A stretch of DNA of 64,000 nt from Syncephalastrum monosporum B8922. Taxonomy: Eukaryota; Mucoromycota; Mucoromycetes; Mucorales; Syncephalastraceae. How positions within the stretch are numbered: position 1 is the first letter of the stretch; each line of letters opens with the position of its first letter. Positions 1 through 11,200 of this stretch are shown here, in pieces. The stretch spans positions 1 through 64,000 of the forward strand of contig JNEN01001251.1 in the NCBI GenBank assembly GCA_000697355.1. Direction: 5' to 3'. The position numbers were made by a program, and so were the translations under genes. A model generated the notes under the pieces. The model ran no database searches. It saw only the letters and a program-made list of their open reading frames with translations, and was not told the DNA's origin.

Positions 1-648
1 TTGTACTCAAAGGTCGAAGATGAAAAGCGAAAAAGTGAACGGGGCGGACTTGGATAAACACGAGACAAAAAAAGGTCTGATAATAAGATTCCTTGTGTAT
101 ATCTCGCGGCGATCTCTGTCTTCTTTTTATCTACAGAACATTTTTTTCTGACATTTTCTGATCGAGGCTTTACTCTCATGACGATTTAGAAAAGAAAGAA
201 AAGCGAGAAAATAAGAATAATTATTCTGCAAATCAAAGCCGATGTCTATCCCAAGGACACACTCGTCCTTTTAGACTAAAAAGTAATCTCCATTTCAAAT
301 CGAGGCCTTTCCTTGAATGAATTGTTTAATTTACCTTTGTGTTTCCGCTCCTGAGGCACACTTTTATCTGACTTCTATACTATACTATGTTCTGCGTGTT
401 GTCTGATGCGTGAGATGTATCGTAGGTACGCTGCCTTTTTTTTTCTTTCCCTTTTTATCAAACGCATTCTTTCCCATCTTTCTCCACCTTTTTCTCACTT
501 CTTCTACACACTCACATCTCCTTCGGATTCCCCTTCTTTTTCGACTGTCGTGTCTTCTACCGCTCCTTCAAGAACGAAGCGATAGGACCTTCCCCATTAC
601 ACTCACTTTTATTCAATTCATCCCTTTCACTCTTGCTCATCTTTTGCT
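1..648. other. upstream region of the expansin-like gene
   Basis: No supportable gene. From about 430 to 640 the plus strand is strongly pyrimidine-rich (runs of T and CT), which looks like the promoter and leader of the gene starting at 649. Confidence 0.4.
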
Positions 649-1238
649 ATGAAGAAGACTTTCAACATCTGTCTCCTACTCGCCCTTGTGTGCCTTTGCG
701 TCTCGTCCGTCGTTGCTGATACCACTGTCAGACGTGGCATTGCTACCCTCAGCACCAAGTACAGTAACTCCACCGTCAGCATCACCAAGCGCGGTGGTGG
801 TGACAATGGCAGTGGTCGGGGTACCTGGTATGATAATGACGCTATGCACTTGAAATTGAATGGCTTTGGCTGACTCTACCGATTAGGTACTCGGGTGGAG
901 ACCTGAATGACGCCGCCTGCTACGACCGCGAGGGCCTTGACAGTTTCAGCGCTACGATTCACGACCTGATTGGCGCTATGGCTATGGACGACTTTGAGGA
1001 GTGCTACAAGTGCATGCAGATCACCAACAACAAGGACAAGAAGCTCTCTGTTGTGATCAAGATCGTTGACAAGTGCGCTGGCTGCAAGGTCGGCCAGGCT
1101 ATTGATTTGACTCCCGCCGCCTTCAAGAAGGTCGCTCCTGGTGGCGACCTTGACCTTGGTGTCCTGGATATCAGCTGGAAACCCGTCAAATGCCCCAAGT
1201 CTAAGCTGTTCCCTGCCAAGCCCATCATCAAGTTGTAA
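649..1238 (+). CDS. secreted expansin/barwin-like (RlpA-type double-psi beta-barrel) protein
   Basis: Exons 649-827 and 887-1238 give 176 residues. The 59-nt intron begins GTATGATAA and ends GATTAG; joining restores GTWYSGGDLNDAACYDREG. The first ~24 residues (MKK, then a Leu/Val/Cys-rich stretch ending SSVVAD) are a clear signal peptide, so the protein is probably secreted. The rest fits small fungal expansin-like proteins: GTWYSGG opening, AACYDRE, a central CYKCMQI, and IVDKCAGCKVGQAIDLTPAAF, the typical double-psi beta-barrel core. There is no cellulose-binding module and no C-terminal expansin domain, so it is a single-domain member. A role in loosening or binding cell-wall glycans is inferred from the family. 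Convergent with the ATP synthase subunit gene downstream. Confidence 0.85.
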
Positions 1239-1718
1239 AGAATTAAATGAAGAGACGTCCTATTACTGTTATCCCCGTGTCTTTTCTTTATTTCTTCCCT
1301 CTTTATCGTCCTCCCCTTCATTTTCACCTATCAGCTTTTCTCGTCTATTCCTTCCCAGCTGGAATGCTTTTCCGCCCATGTAATCTTTCTTTTTTGCCAA
1401 GTAGAAACTAATACACGCATAAAAGAAAGTGTACCAGTAATCGCCCTCTCTTTTCATCCTATTTTCATTGTGTATCTACTATGTACGTTTTCATCTACAA
1501 CAGCAGTACCCCCATTCCCTTCATCCACAAAAGAGTATATCAATTACCACTCCAATGCTAGCACATTTAAGACGAGAGAATGGCGATGATTCATTGGAAA
1601 AGCAAAAGAAAGGAGAGCGCAGACAAGACTACGGCGTATTTTTGACGTTTATGATACAAAACATGGACTCAAGCAAGGAGTCCTCTATTTTGACGAAAGA
1701 GAAAGAGTTGAAATGTAT
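1239..1718. other. intergenic between convergent genes
   Basis: Holds the 3' ends of the expansin-like gene (+) and the ATP synthase subunit k gene (-). Short open frames here have no recognisable content. Confidence 0.4.
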
Positions 1719-2019
1719 TTAGTGCTTCTCCTCGGTCTCGGCAGCCTTAAGGAACTCCTTGATGAACTGCTCCTCGTCAGCAGAGCTGGCCTTGATCGGG
1801 GGGGTGGCGGGCTGAGGAGCCTTGGGACGCATGCTGACCGCAACGCCGGCAAGAGCGTACGCGCTAATGAAGCCAATGGCAATCTAAATTTACAGCGATT
1901 GTATCATAATTGTCTTTAGCCATTCCGACGTGCAATGCAAGATGAAGCGTGTACGAAGACGAGATGCTTACGAGATGGTTAGGGACTTGCTTGCCAGCAA
2001 TAACGTAGTGACCAGCCAT
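1719..2019 (-). CDS. ATP19: mitochondrial F1Fo-ATP synthase subunit k (Atp19)
   Basis: Exons 2019-1972 and 1883-1719 encode 70 residues, the usual size of this small Fo subunit. The protein starts MAGHYVIAGKQVPNHL, continues after the intron as IAIGFISAYALAGVAVSM (the single membrane segment), and ends in an acidic/Lys tail EEQFIKEFLKAAETEEKH. The opening 'YxIAGKxVPNHxLA' pattern is diagnostic of fungal subunit k, which sits in the inner mitochondrial membrane and helps ATP synthase dimer assembly. The 88-nt intron has GTAAGC and TTTAG borders and falls exactly on a codon boundary. Too short to be obvious without splicing. Its upstream region contains a CACGTG overlapping a TGACGTAG at 2297-2308. 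Confidence 0.88.
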
Positions 2020-2296
2020 GACGGAATAGAATCAGTGAGTGGAAAAAATGTTTTTAACAGCGGCCCTGTCTGAAGCCAAAGGCACCCCGGGAAGCTATTC
2101 ATACCCCGCAGTCACTTTCTGCCCGCCACACTTTTGAAAAGAGATGTATCTGATGCTCTCAGAACCATTTGCCTTTTTTTTTCTTATTCATTCATCTCTC
2201 TCTTTCTTCTGACTTGCCCCTTAATAGACCCGGCAACATTACGAAAGAATACTTCGTAGTGGTTGCCATGGCGAATGATTATCCTGTACAGACATA

Positions 2297-2308
2297 CACG
2301 TGACGTAG
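2297..2308. promoter_or_regulatory. CACGTG / TGACGTAG overlapping motif
   Basis: CACGTG (2297-2302) overlaps TGACGTAG (2301-2308), about 280 bp upstream of the subunit k start. Such sites bind bHLH and CREB/ATF-type bZIP proteins respectively. Function is inferred only. Confidence 0.3.
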
Positions 2309-3625
2309 CTATGGATCGCCGCTCCGCTAAATAATATATACAAAAGCATCGTGGAGATAACCAGGACAACCTTACCCGAAAACCTCCTCCCCACAAGAAA
2401 CCACAGCTGTCCCTTCCAGTACTCGAATTGGGAGTATGGTACAAAGGCTGCTACTGCAATCGCTTGCCGCTTCCATATTTCTCGGACCTAATAACATGCA
2501 CAGATGCGAGGCACATTTGTTTTATTTCTTCCATACTAGAGACGCACTGCATATATGACATAGCACAACGAGACTTGTATTATCCGTAGGTGAGGCTTCA
2601 GAACTGTGAAAAAACTTTGCGGAAGCTCACCTACCTTCCGCACTAAAATAGTGTGCAGGGAAACCATTTCAATCCGACCCGTGTACTTACGACTGCACCA
2701 TGATGGGTCTATGTAGTCTTTGACCGGCAGTTACAATTTATAAGTCAAAGCGGAACCTTCTGCCATTTATATCAGTAATATACTGGCGCAACATCTATCA
2801 ACATGGGAAAACCATATGACTATACTGTCAAGGTGACAGCAACAACCACCACAAGCACAGGGCGGTTATTTCAGTCCGACGAAAAAAGTGAAGCAGACAA
2901 TAAACGTTCTGCGTAACGCATTGCTTTAACGTGCAGTTATGTTGACACGCAAAGTGTTTGTGTGAGATTTAAGCACATAAATATATGCACATGGAATGGT
3001 TTTGCTTTCAAGTCGCCGCTCTGGATACTTCTAGCTGTGCCAAACTTACTCTGCAGGATGTAAGAGCGTGTGAAAAGCCTAAGCCATATTTAAATTAACT
3101 ATTTCTGTCGGGTACCATGTCCCGATGTGTTTACATGTACATAGGTTTATGATGGAAAGGCAGCTTTCTCCAACGTTACATCCTTGCTGTGGCCGCACAA
3201 AGAAAAATTGCGCAATACAAAAAAGCTTGTGTACACATACACAGCTTATACAGCACCTACCATGCTCTGTTTGTTTTGTTGTTGCGCAATTTTGCGAAGA
3301 ACGACATAAACGAGCAGCATACCTGAGGGTGAAAGCTATCTCTTTGTGAAACCTTGACTGGATCGGGAAGCATAAAACTGGAACACACGTACACAAGTGC
3401 GTACAGTCAGCTACGGATTAGACATGGGATGAACAAACAAACAACAATAACGACAGATGGATGTCGCAGTCGAAAACAAAAATGTTGCAAATTGTTTAAA
3501 AAAGACAAAATGAACAGCTGTTACTATTGACGGGATGACACGCTTCATCACTGGATTTCTTATTTTGTCCTGAAGGTACTTGCTTGTTTCATAAATAAAA
3601 AGCGACATTCAATTCCGCACAAAGT

Positions 3626-3634
3626 TATATAAAA
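3626..3634 (+). promoter_or_regulatory. TATA box of the amino-acid transporter gene
   Basis: TATATAAAA lies 60-68 bp before the ATG at 3694, at a position plausible for a TATA element with a short leader. Confidence 0.45.
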
Positions 3635-3693
3635 CCGAGAGAAACTCTTTCCGACCATCCAGCTGCTCGACATCATAACTTGCATACCTTTCT

Positions 3694-5842
3694 ATGACGG
3701 CCTCTCCTAGTAATACAAGCGAGGACACTGTCGTGAGCATGAGCGAGCAACAGGCCCCGAGCTCACCTATCCGTGTGCCCAACAATGCCTATCCAAATTA
3801 TCAGTATGGAGCAACCGCAGCGACTGCCCATCCAACTCTGTCCTACGCAGAGACAATCTATTACAGCCCAGTCGAAGATTCATCTCTGCACTTACAACAT
3901 ATCGACAGCCAATCCTCCTTCCGCCAGACTTTGGGCTCACTTGCTAACTCTGTCTCACGGACATCCATGATCTATATTGCCGAGAACCTGACGGTCCCCT
4001 CTTCCAATATCCTGTCTCAGCACGGTAGTCATATCGCTAACTACTATCAGTCAAATGAAAACGGCCACCATGACCCAATAAATTGTGAGGAACAGCAGCC
4101 CATCGAGCAAAGCCACATGGGTGATTTAGACAAGTAAGTGATTAGCAGATACGTGTATCATATATTAACAATTACTCCATCAATCTTCATGTATGTGTCA
4201 AACAGTCGGTATCTCGGCGAGATGCTATGCAAGACCATGTCACAACGCACATCCGGTACCGGAGCATGCTCGTTTTTGCCCGAAAACATGGCTAAGCATA
4301 CGACGACTATTGCCTCCATCCAGCACCTTGAGGATGATAACCACGAAAAGTCAACCTTCGTGCAATCCGTCTTTAATGCCATGAACGTTCTCATTGGCGT
4401 GGGTATCCTTGCCTTTCCACTTGCATTTCGCTGTGCAGGCTGGCTTGTTGGCACCTTTACATTTATGTTTTGTGCGGTCGGTACCAACTACACAGCGAAG
4501 CTGCTTGCTCGGTGCATGGACGCATCTCTATCAGCAAAGACGTACGGTGATATAGGTCTCTCTGCTTTTGGCGAGCGCGGTCGTACGCTCATTGGTGGCA
4601 TTTTTGTAGTCGAACTATTTACCATGGCGTAAGTCGATTGCCTGTATGCTGACTGTCCACTCTAAATCTGTGATTTCATACATAGTGTCGCCATGGCTAC
4701 CTTGCTCGGAGACGGGCTCCAGGTGTTATGGGATGACCTCGATATCATTTCGGCACGCCTACTCTCTTTTGTCGTCTTGGTGCCGTTTTTGTTTCTGCCG
4801 ATACGACACTTGGCTTTGACAAGCTTAATCGGGATCATTAGCTGTGCCAGTCTTGTGATTATTGTCCTCTACGACGGCTTTTCCAAAAATACACGTCCCG
4901 GCAGCTTATGGGACCCCATGGTATGCAACATTTCTCTCTCTTCCTGTTCTATTTATTATGCGCATGTTTACTTATTTTAATATGCTTAAATTGTATGTAA
5001 CGCGGATTGCGCAATTCCTAAACAGACTACCGAAATGTGGCCGTCCGATCCCTCACGTATCCCACTCGCTTTTGGACTGATGATGGCTGGGTTCGCCGGT
5101 CATGCTGTATTCCCAACGTTGTACAGAGACATGAACGATCCGAAACGCTATGATCAAATGGTGGATATCACCTATGCATTGACAATCCTCGTGTACGTCG
5201 CTATGGCTGCAGCAGGGTATCTCATGTTTGGGTCAGAAACACTGCAGGAGGTAAGTGATAAAAAAAGGTCGAGACGCTTTATTTTACTTACGTATATCAA
5301 AGATAACGCAAAACCTTGCTATCACACCTGGCTTCTGCAAATGGCTCAATGACCTGGCATGTTGGCTGGTGGTTATTACCCCGATCGCCAAGTTCGCACT
5401 TATCATGAACCCGCTTAATATTACTTGTGAACTCTGGTTCCAGAATCTGTCATGCGTCGAGCCATGGCTCAAATTCCGTTGGGTTCCGGCAGCCCTGACC
5501 ACACTCATCCGTCCTTTGGTGTGCGCTTTCGTATTGTTTATAGCGACAATCTTTCCTGGCTTTGATAAAGTCATGGTAAGCGAATTTTTGATTCATTTTC
5601 CGGGACCACCCCGCGTGATTTGCTCATGTGCGCGTCAATTTTTTTCATTGTAGTCACTTTTGGGTGCACTGTTCAGTTTCAGTATTTCTGCTATTTTCCC
5701 CATACTTTGCTATCGGAGGTTATATCAAGGATCTCTCGCCCAACGAGAAATTGTAGGCAGTACATTGATGCTTATAGTTGCTTGCACCATGGCCGGACTA
5801 GGCACTGTGTGGAGTTTCCTGCCACTGGAGAAATTGCACTGA
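3694..5842 (+). CDS. AVT-type vacuolar amino-acid transporter (AAAP family)
   Basis: Six exons (3694-4133, 4206-4628, 4686-4920, 5026-5250, 5303-5575, 5654-5842) encode 594 residues. The first ~190 residues are hydrophilic, Ser/Gln/Asn-rich and probably cytosolic, as in yeast Avt proteins. From about residue 210 come roughly ten to eleven membrane segments. The first carries the family signature: FNAMNVLIGVGILAFPLAF, then CAGWLVG. Further family features are [24 protein letters not shown] and the later GFAGHAVFPTLYRDM block. This is the Aa_trans fold, which moves neutral amino acids across the vacuolar membrane with protons; the Avt1-like match is strongest, but substrate and direction are not readable. 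All introns are GT-AG and preserve frame. A TATA box precedes the start. Confidence 0.88.
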
Positions 5843-6432
5843 TGATCGGTGTCTATACAATCGTATACCCAACCACCAAACACTGCATTTCTGTAGATGC
5901 GCTTAAAAATGACTTCAGTGCATTTATATGTTTCTGATTGCCATAAAAAGGTCCAAATTAAAATGCCCAAATGTTATAAATATCTCGGATCATCTATAAG
6001 CATATATTCCAGGACCCACAAAAAGAAAAACCGATGGAAAAAAAAGGCATAAAAGCAGCCATTGAGGGTAGAGAAGCAGAAAATGAGGGTGGCTTTTGAA
6101 CCACGTGGAATTCCCAAAAAAGGTAAATGACGTAGTTGTGTGACAATTGACGTAGCTCGTTCGGCGCCTGTGTGGAGCTTTTGTTTTTCGGTTTTTCCTC
6201 TGGCAACCGTAAGATTGCGAATCTGTTGACCCCAATTGCACCTTCATCACTACTAGGTAAGCTATGAAGGTCGCTACAGCTCGGTAATAATGGAAGCACT
6301 GACAATGTCCGCTCTGTCTTCATTCCAGCAAGTGACGAGAAAAAGAAGAAAAACCAACCGTCGAAAACCGCTGAAGCCCCGTTTGATTTACAAACTCAAA
6401 GCAGGTACAGCACCCGCTTTTTTGTTCCCCTT
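5843..6432. other. intergenic / promoter of the bZIP gene
   Basis: 3' flank of the transporter gene and upstream region of the Atf1-like gene. Contains two TGACGTAG elements, annotated separately. No coding sequence recognised. Confidence 0.4.
6127..6155 (+). promoter_or_regulatory. paired CRE/M26-like sites upstream of the ATF/CREB gene
   Basis: ATGACGTAG (6127-6135) and TTGACGTAG (6147-6155) lie 20 bp apart in direct orientation, about 280-300 bp before the start codon. ATGACGT is the M26 heptamer bound by fission-yeast Atf1-Pcr1, and TGACGT is the CRE half-site of ATF/CREB proteins. Because the downstream gene encodes such a factor, autoregulation is a natural inference. Confidence 0.45.
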
Positions 6433-8192
6433 ATGACCTCATCGACTCAACCACCGGCTGTTTATAGCTTACACACAACCACTCTGACTATGACCGATAC
6501 AGTTCAACGAGAGAACGAGGCTTTGGATGCGAAGCCAGCGACTGAAGGTGAGCACGAAACCCTGATACAAAAAGAAACACATCGAAATTGGGGGAGAAAA
6601 AAATGAAAAAATGGGAAAAATGGGAAGATATACAAGGCGTAGCAGTAGTCTCCCTCTCTCTCTGCAGACGCAGACGCAGACGCCGTCGCAGTCGCAGCTA
6701 CAAGAAACCATATACACTTTTTGAGCGTAATACAATATAACTTTACTGATCATGACCGATTTGTAATCATAGGCCTTGGACTCAACGGTGCCAACAGCCC
6801 TCCGATGGCCGTCCTCCCACTCAACTCCAGTTCCAAGCTGGACCAGGAGCCCAACCCATTTGAGAAGAGTTTCTCAGGCATGGCTGCGACAAGCGAAGGT
6901 GGTGGCAGCAGCAGCAGCAGCTCCAAGAATGAATCAAAGGAGAACCATCCCCATCCTGAGACACCCAAACCAGTACTTCCTCCTGTAGCCTCTATCACGA
7001 GTCCAGCGCTGATTGGTGGTGGTGTTTTGCCCCGAGACGTTGCCAGCCAATTTACGTGGGATAGTCTCCGTAGCGGCCCACTCTCGCCTTCCATGCTGCA
7101 AGGTCCGAAGCAACAACAAAGCTACCAACAGTCATCACCACAGCAGCAGCAACAGCAACAGTACAGTGCGTTAGGCAAGGCATCTACCTCGCAGGGCGAC
7201 TTTGTGAGCCAGGAAAATGTCTTTGGTAAGGAAAAGAAAAAAAGTGAACACCGCCTGTTGACGCAATTATTAACGAATATCAACTAGCGTCAGAAATGCC
7301 CTATGCTGTTCCCACCAGCAGCGGTGCGAGCTATGCGCGACCTCAACCACAGCAGCCACCAACTCCTGATGAGAAGGGGAGCGAGGCCAGCGCACCTAAC
7401 AATAGCAATAAAGCAAACACAGCGACACGGCGCAAGGCATCCGCCGCCAGCAAGGAAGATGACAAGGAAGCCAGCAAAAAGAAGCAGCGCACACGGGAAA
7501 AGTCAACCGAAGACGATGAAAAACGGAAAAACTTTTTGGAACGCAACCGCATTGGTAAGGCGTGCACATTTGCTGATCATCCATAATTATGGAAATGTTT
7601 TTATTGACATTGTATATCTTTTGTTATGATAGCTGCGCTTAAATGCAGACAGCGCAAGAAACAATGGCTGAACAATCTGCAAAGCAAAGTGGAGATGCTG
7701 ACAAGCGAGAATGAGCAGCTGCAAGTGCAGACTGAGGCCATGCGCGAGGAGATAGTGAATCTGAAGACGCTGCTTCTTGCTCACAAGGATTGCCCTGTTG
7801 CCCAAAGCAACGGATTCACTGCCTCAGCTGTCCAGAAATCCATACCAACCGTGATGCCCCAGCATATGATGCACCCTCGAACCTCCACACAACCCTCTCA
7901 ACCACAGCCACCCACGCAAGCACAACAGCAGCAGCCATCTGCAGCACCACAGCCACCTGTGTTCTCCTATGCAAGGCAAGGCCAACCAGGGGATCGTCCA
8001 ACAGCAACGGCGCCGCCCACATCTGCGTCGTCTCGGCCTCCCACGGCAGGTGTTCCTTATACCTCGGGCATGTCCAATCCAGCCTTCCCCGTCAGCAATA
8101 TGATCGGCGTGCCCATGCAGGAGCAGAATGGGCCTCCCCACCCTCATCAGCAGGGCATGGTGGCTGGCTCGTCGGGCGTCATGCGCTTTTAA
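6433..8192 (+). CDS. Atf1/CREB-type bZIP transcription factor
   Basis: Exons 6433-6547, 6773-7225, 7288-7554 and 7633-8192 give 464 residues. A second in-frame ATG at 6490 could be the real start; the first is used because no stop separates them. The N-terminal half is disordered, with Ser, Gln and Pro runs and SP/TP sites. An acidic/basic linker (about residues 225-265) leads to the basic region KRKNFLERNRIAALKCRQRK, which contains the N-x3-A-x2-C/S-R contact signature. The zipper WLNNLQSKVEMLTSENEQLQ and its continuation run to about residue 330. The basic region is that of ATF2/Atf1, the stress factor phosphorylated by Sty1/Hog1-type MAP kinases. The intron between exons 3 and 4 splits the basic region at 'RI|AALK'. 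Intron 1 (225 nt) is long for this window and holds a GACGCA repeat. Confidence 0.9.
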
Positions 8193-9185
8193 CCTACTGA
8201 CATGTTATCTCTTTTTCTAAAAAAGAGCAAAGCTATGCCGGGGCTATTTACCACATACACACGCGTCTCTCTTTCTTGGTGTGGCACTTTGTCGCTGACT
8301 TGGTTATTCCCTCCCCAGCTTCCCTCCCTCCCCCCAAAACCCAATCCTACTGGACTCATCCCCCTCTTTTATTCTCTCTTTGATCTCTTTTTTCTCTTCG
8401 CATACCTTGCCCATGCTCAATCGGTCCGCCTTGTATAAAGCCAATTCGCTGTACGATATTCGATCTTTCTCTCTTTTTTTTTCTCCTATCAAATACAAAA
8501 ATGATTCCGTCTGTAGTGCGACAAATGTCATAAGAAGTCGTTCAATTGGCGATATTGCAACGTTGGAATTGGGATCTGGCCTAGGAAAAATTCGTTCTGC
8601 ATAGTTATTCGTTGATCCCAGAGGCTGCCTTCACGAAAAAGTAAAAGATGCCAAGAAAAAGAGGGCGCGTTGGGGGATGCATGAAAGGGCCCTTATCGAA
8701 AGGAAGAAGGAAAATTCGGAGTGTCATTACATTTACTTTATTGCTTGCGTCGATGTTGTGCTGTGAGTGGAATGCAGTCTAAAATCAGCTCTTCCATGCC
8801 TTTTTTCACTAAGGTGTACGTCTCTCTTTTCCTTTTTTTGTGCTGTATTACTGAAAGATATGCAATACACAGTTTTTTTTGTCAACAGAACATTCAACTC
8901 GTTCTTTGCTGCTGTATGATGTGCATATAGTTGCCAATGAAATCTCGAGATAGCTGAACGTTCAAGTAGATGCGGCGCAAAAAGAGGAGAGTCCCCCCAA
9001 AAAGAAGGGGGAACATTATGAAGTACAGATCGTACGTAGTAAGGGGAATCTTTGTTTCTCTATAGAAGCCAAAGAAGTTTATAAGTCAAGCATTTTTAAA
9101 AGGGGCCCCTTGTCTTCCTCTTATAAAAAGCCCGTATCACTGTGTTATCATAATCCTCTCTTTTTTTCCATCATAATACATATCT
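8193..9185. other. intergenic region, about 1 kb
   Basis: 3' flank of the bZIP gene (pyrimidine-rich) and promoter of the PDK-like gene. The last 200 bp hold C4-7/G5 runs, a palindrome of AGGGG/CCCCT and a TATA box. No gene seen. Confidence 0.4.
9100..9128 (+). promoter_or_regulatory. STRE-like palindrome and TATA box of the PDK-like gene
   Basis: AAGGGGCCCCTT (9100-9111) is a perfect palindrome that contains AGGGG and CCCCT, the core of fungal stress-response elements. TATAAAA follows at 9122-9128, about 60 bp before the start codon at 9186. Confidence 0.4.
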
Positions 9186-10748
9186 ATGCTACAGACCCAA
9201 ATCATAAACGTGCTTCCCAGACGCCTTCTTGCCACACTTTGGGCTTCCCAGGAGACTCGTGTATCTGTAAGTCGACATCAACATGCATTCCAAGCCTTTC
9301 TTTTCCTCTATGTCTTTGACCTGTACTGATTGTCAATTATTTTTCCCCAACTTTTTTTAGCTTTCGCATTTCCTTAAGCAGGATAAAGATAGCTCGCACG
9401 ATATAAAAACAGATACTGCAGCATACGATGATGCTGCACGGCCTGTGACGACAACTGCATCGTTCCTCACATCTGAGCTGCCCGTTCGCTATGCGCATCA
9501 ACTCCGCTTGCTGTCGACATTGACACCCGATGCACTCCAAACGCCCATTATCCGCCACGTAGCATACCGCTATCTGCATGATATATGCACGCTTCTTCAT
9601 CCTTCACTGCAGAACACTTCGCCGCGCGGCTTTACAGAGACCGTAAAGCGGATACGTTCACGCCAAGCCGCTAGCCTAGTGCGTCTGCGATATGTGCTAC
9701 GATCTGCAACGCCGTCAACAGTGGCCCTCATGGATAATATCAGCACCATCAGCCTTGGCATACAAATGCTGATTGGTATGTATATTCCAAGGAGAATTTA
9801 TTTCTGTATTCCAGATTGTCGATGTGATCAATTAATTTACGATTTGACCTATTTGCAGATCAACACCTGTCGTGGAGCTCGAATGAAACACAAAAAGTGC
9901 AAACAGTGTGCCCGGTTGCAGTAGCCAAACAAGCAGCAGATGATGCACGCAGTCTATGCAGTCATTCCCTGGGGCAGGATGCGCCGGTCATCCGAGTCGA
10001 ACGGTACGAGCGGCAGGTGCAGCAAGTGGAACTCACATACATGCCGGACGTGCTTTACCGTATCCTGTTTGAGTCCATGGTAGCCTCGCTTCGTGCTCGC
10101 ATGAGCGATAAAGTGTTTCATACTAAAAAGTCCTGGTTCTCCTGGCTTCGACGAGAACAAGAAGAGCCCCTCGTCGTGAACGTCTTTGGTGGCCCGACAA
10201 GCGTTGGATTTCGGATGCACTGCCCTTCGACGCTGAGCGCGCGCGAACTCAACACACTCGATATCCCGCGCGACCCGTTCCTGGGTATTCCCACATGCGC
10301 CAATGTGCTCAGCGCCACCCAGCCCGACCGACTAGACAATCACGACGAGAGCGAGGACATGGTGTGGCACGCATGGTCGGGTTATCGCTCAGCCAAGACG
10401 CTCGCAAGCCATTGGGGTGGCAACCTTGATGCTGTGTCGGTAGATGGCATTGGCTCGACCCTGTACCTCGCACTGGACCGGGATGCATCGCTTCTCGAGC
10501 GGTATCCGACCCGCCGATCTTTAGGAGCGGCTGCGTACCAGCTCTTCCGTCACCACCGTCGGTCTTCAGCGGCTGCCAATGCTTCTTCCAACCAGTTCCT
10601 GACCATTGCGGCGGCACAAGACCAGTTGGATGCGTTTCTCGAGGCGATTTCTGTGCCTGATCAGAACGGTCGACAGTACAGCCCTATGCGCAAGGACCAC
10701 TCGGTCTCCCTTCAAGCTGCCGTTGCAGCAGCTGCAGGCCATGTCTAA
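9186..10748 (+). CDS. mitochondrial PDK/BCKDK-family protein, probable pseudokinase
   Basis: Exons 9186-9266, 9361-9775 and 9859-10748 encode 461 residues. The start MLQTQIINVLPRRLLATLW looks like a mitochondrial presequence. The middle matches the four-helix bundle of pyruvate/branched-chain dehydrogenase kinases: ELPVRYAHQLRLL, SPRGF, and DNISTISLGIQMLIDQH, spliced across intron 2. The C-terminal GHKL half keeps YMPDVLYRILFE and the glycine box GYRSAKTLASHWGGNLDAVS followed by GIGSTLYL. However, the N-box reads LFESMVASLRA where active members have LFELFKNAMRA, so the Mg-binding Asn is Ala (about residue 241). The DxGxG motif expected after 'SVGFRM' is replaced by HCPSTLS. Active PDKs phosphorylate E1-alpha in the matrix; this one may bind without catalysis. 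Splice frame closes cleanly, so the losses are not sequencing frameshifts. Confidence 0.82.
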
Positions 10749-11200
10749 TTACCATCATATCTTTTTTTATATATCAATCATCATGGTTTTAATTTGTTCA
10801 AGCCCCCCCCCAACCCTCATCCATTCCAAACGCACACCCCCCATCACAAGGCACAACATTACCATATATACACATATGTCACTACGACTCCTTTGTAATA
10901 TAGCCATGCTTTCACACACACTCACACACACTCACACACACACTCACACTTCCTTCGAACACTTCCATTGAATGTTCGCCATGCTCTCTGTTGCTTTATC
11001 ATAATGGCCCCCGTACATTTTATTACACGCTCTTTTTTTTTTTGCGATACAACAATAAGCCTAATTTGTTTTTGTTTTTTTATACTGCCCAACAGCCAGG
11101 AATGATGATGGTGGTGGTGACGATATGAGACAGCGTAATCGCCGCAGCTGACACACTTGCAAAGTGACAGGTGCAGCTAGGCTGCTGGACAGTGGTATTA
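10749..11200. other. intergenic with CA-rich microsatellite
   Basis: Convergent 3' ends of the PDK-like gene (+) and the PHF5A gene (-). Contains an irregular ACACACTC repeat at 10913-10950 and homopolymer C and T runs. Confidence 0.5.
10913..10950. repeat. CACACT/CA microsatellite
   Basis: Irregular tandem of CACACACT units directly readable in the sequence, in 3' flanking DNA. Confidence 0.8.

Larger units (their letters stand above)
2020..3693. other. intergenic region, 1.7 kb
   Basis: Divergent promoters of the subunit k gene (-) and the amino-acid transporter gene (+). No credible exon chain on either strand. A loose inverted similarity occurs around 3205-3300 (two TTGCGCAAT-like blocks). 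The rest shows nothing I can name. Confidence 0.4.

Noticed and set aside
3125..3396. Overlapping open frames on both strands near 3.1-3.4 kb
   Set aside because: Both are short, Cys/His-scattered without pattern, and lack splice partners; treated as spacer.
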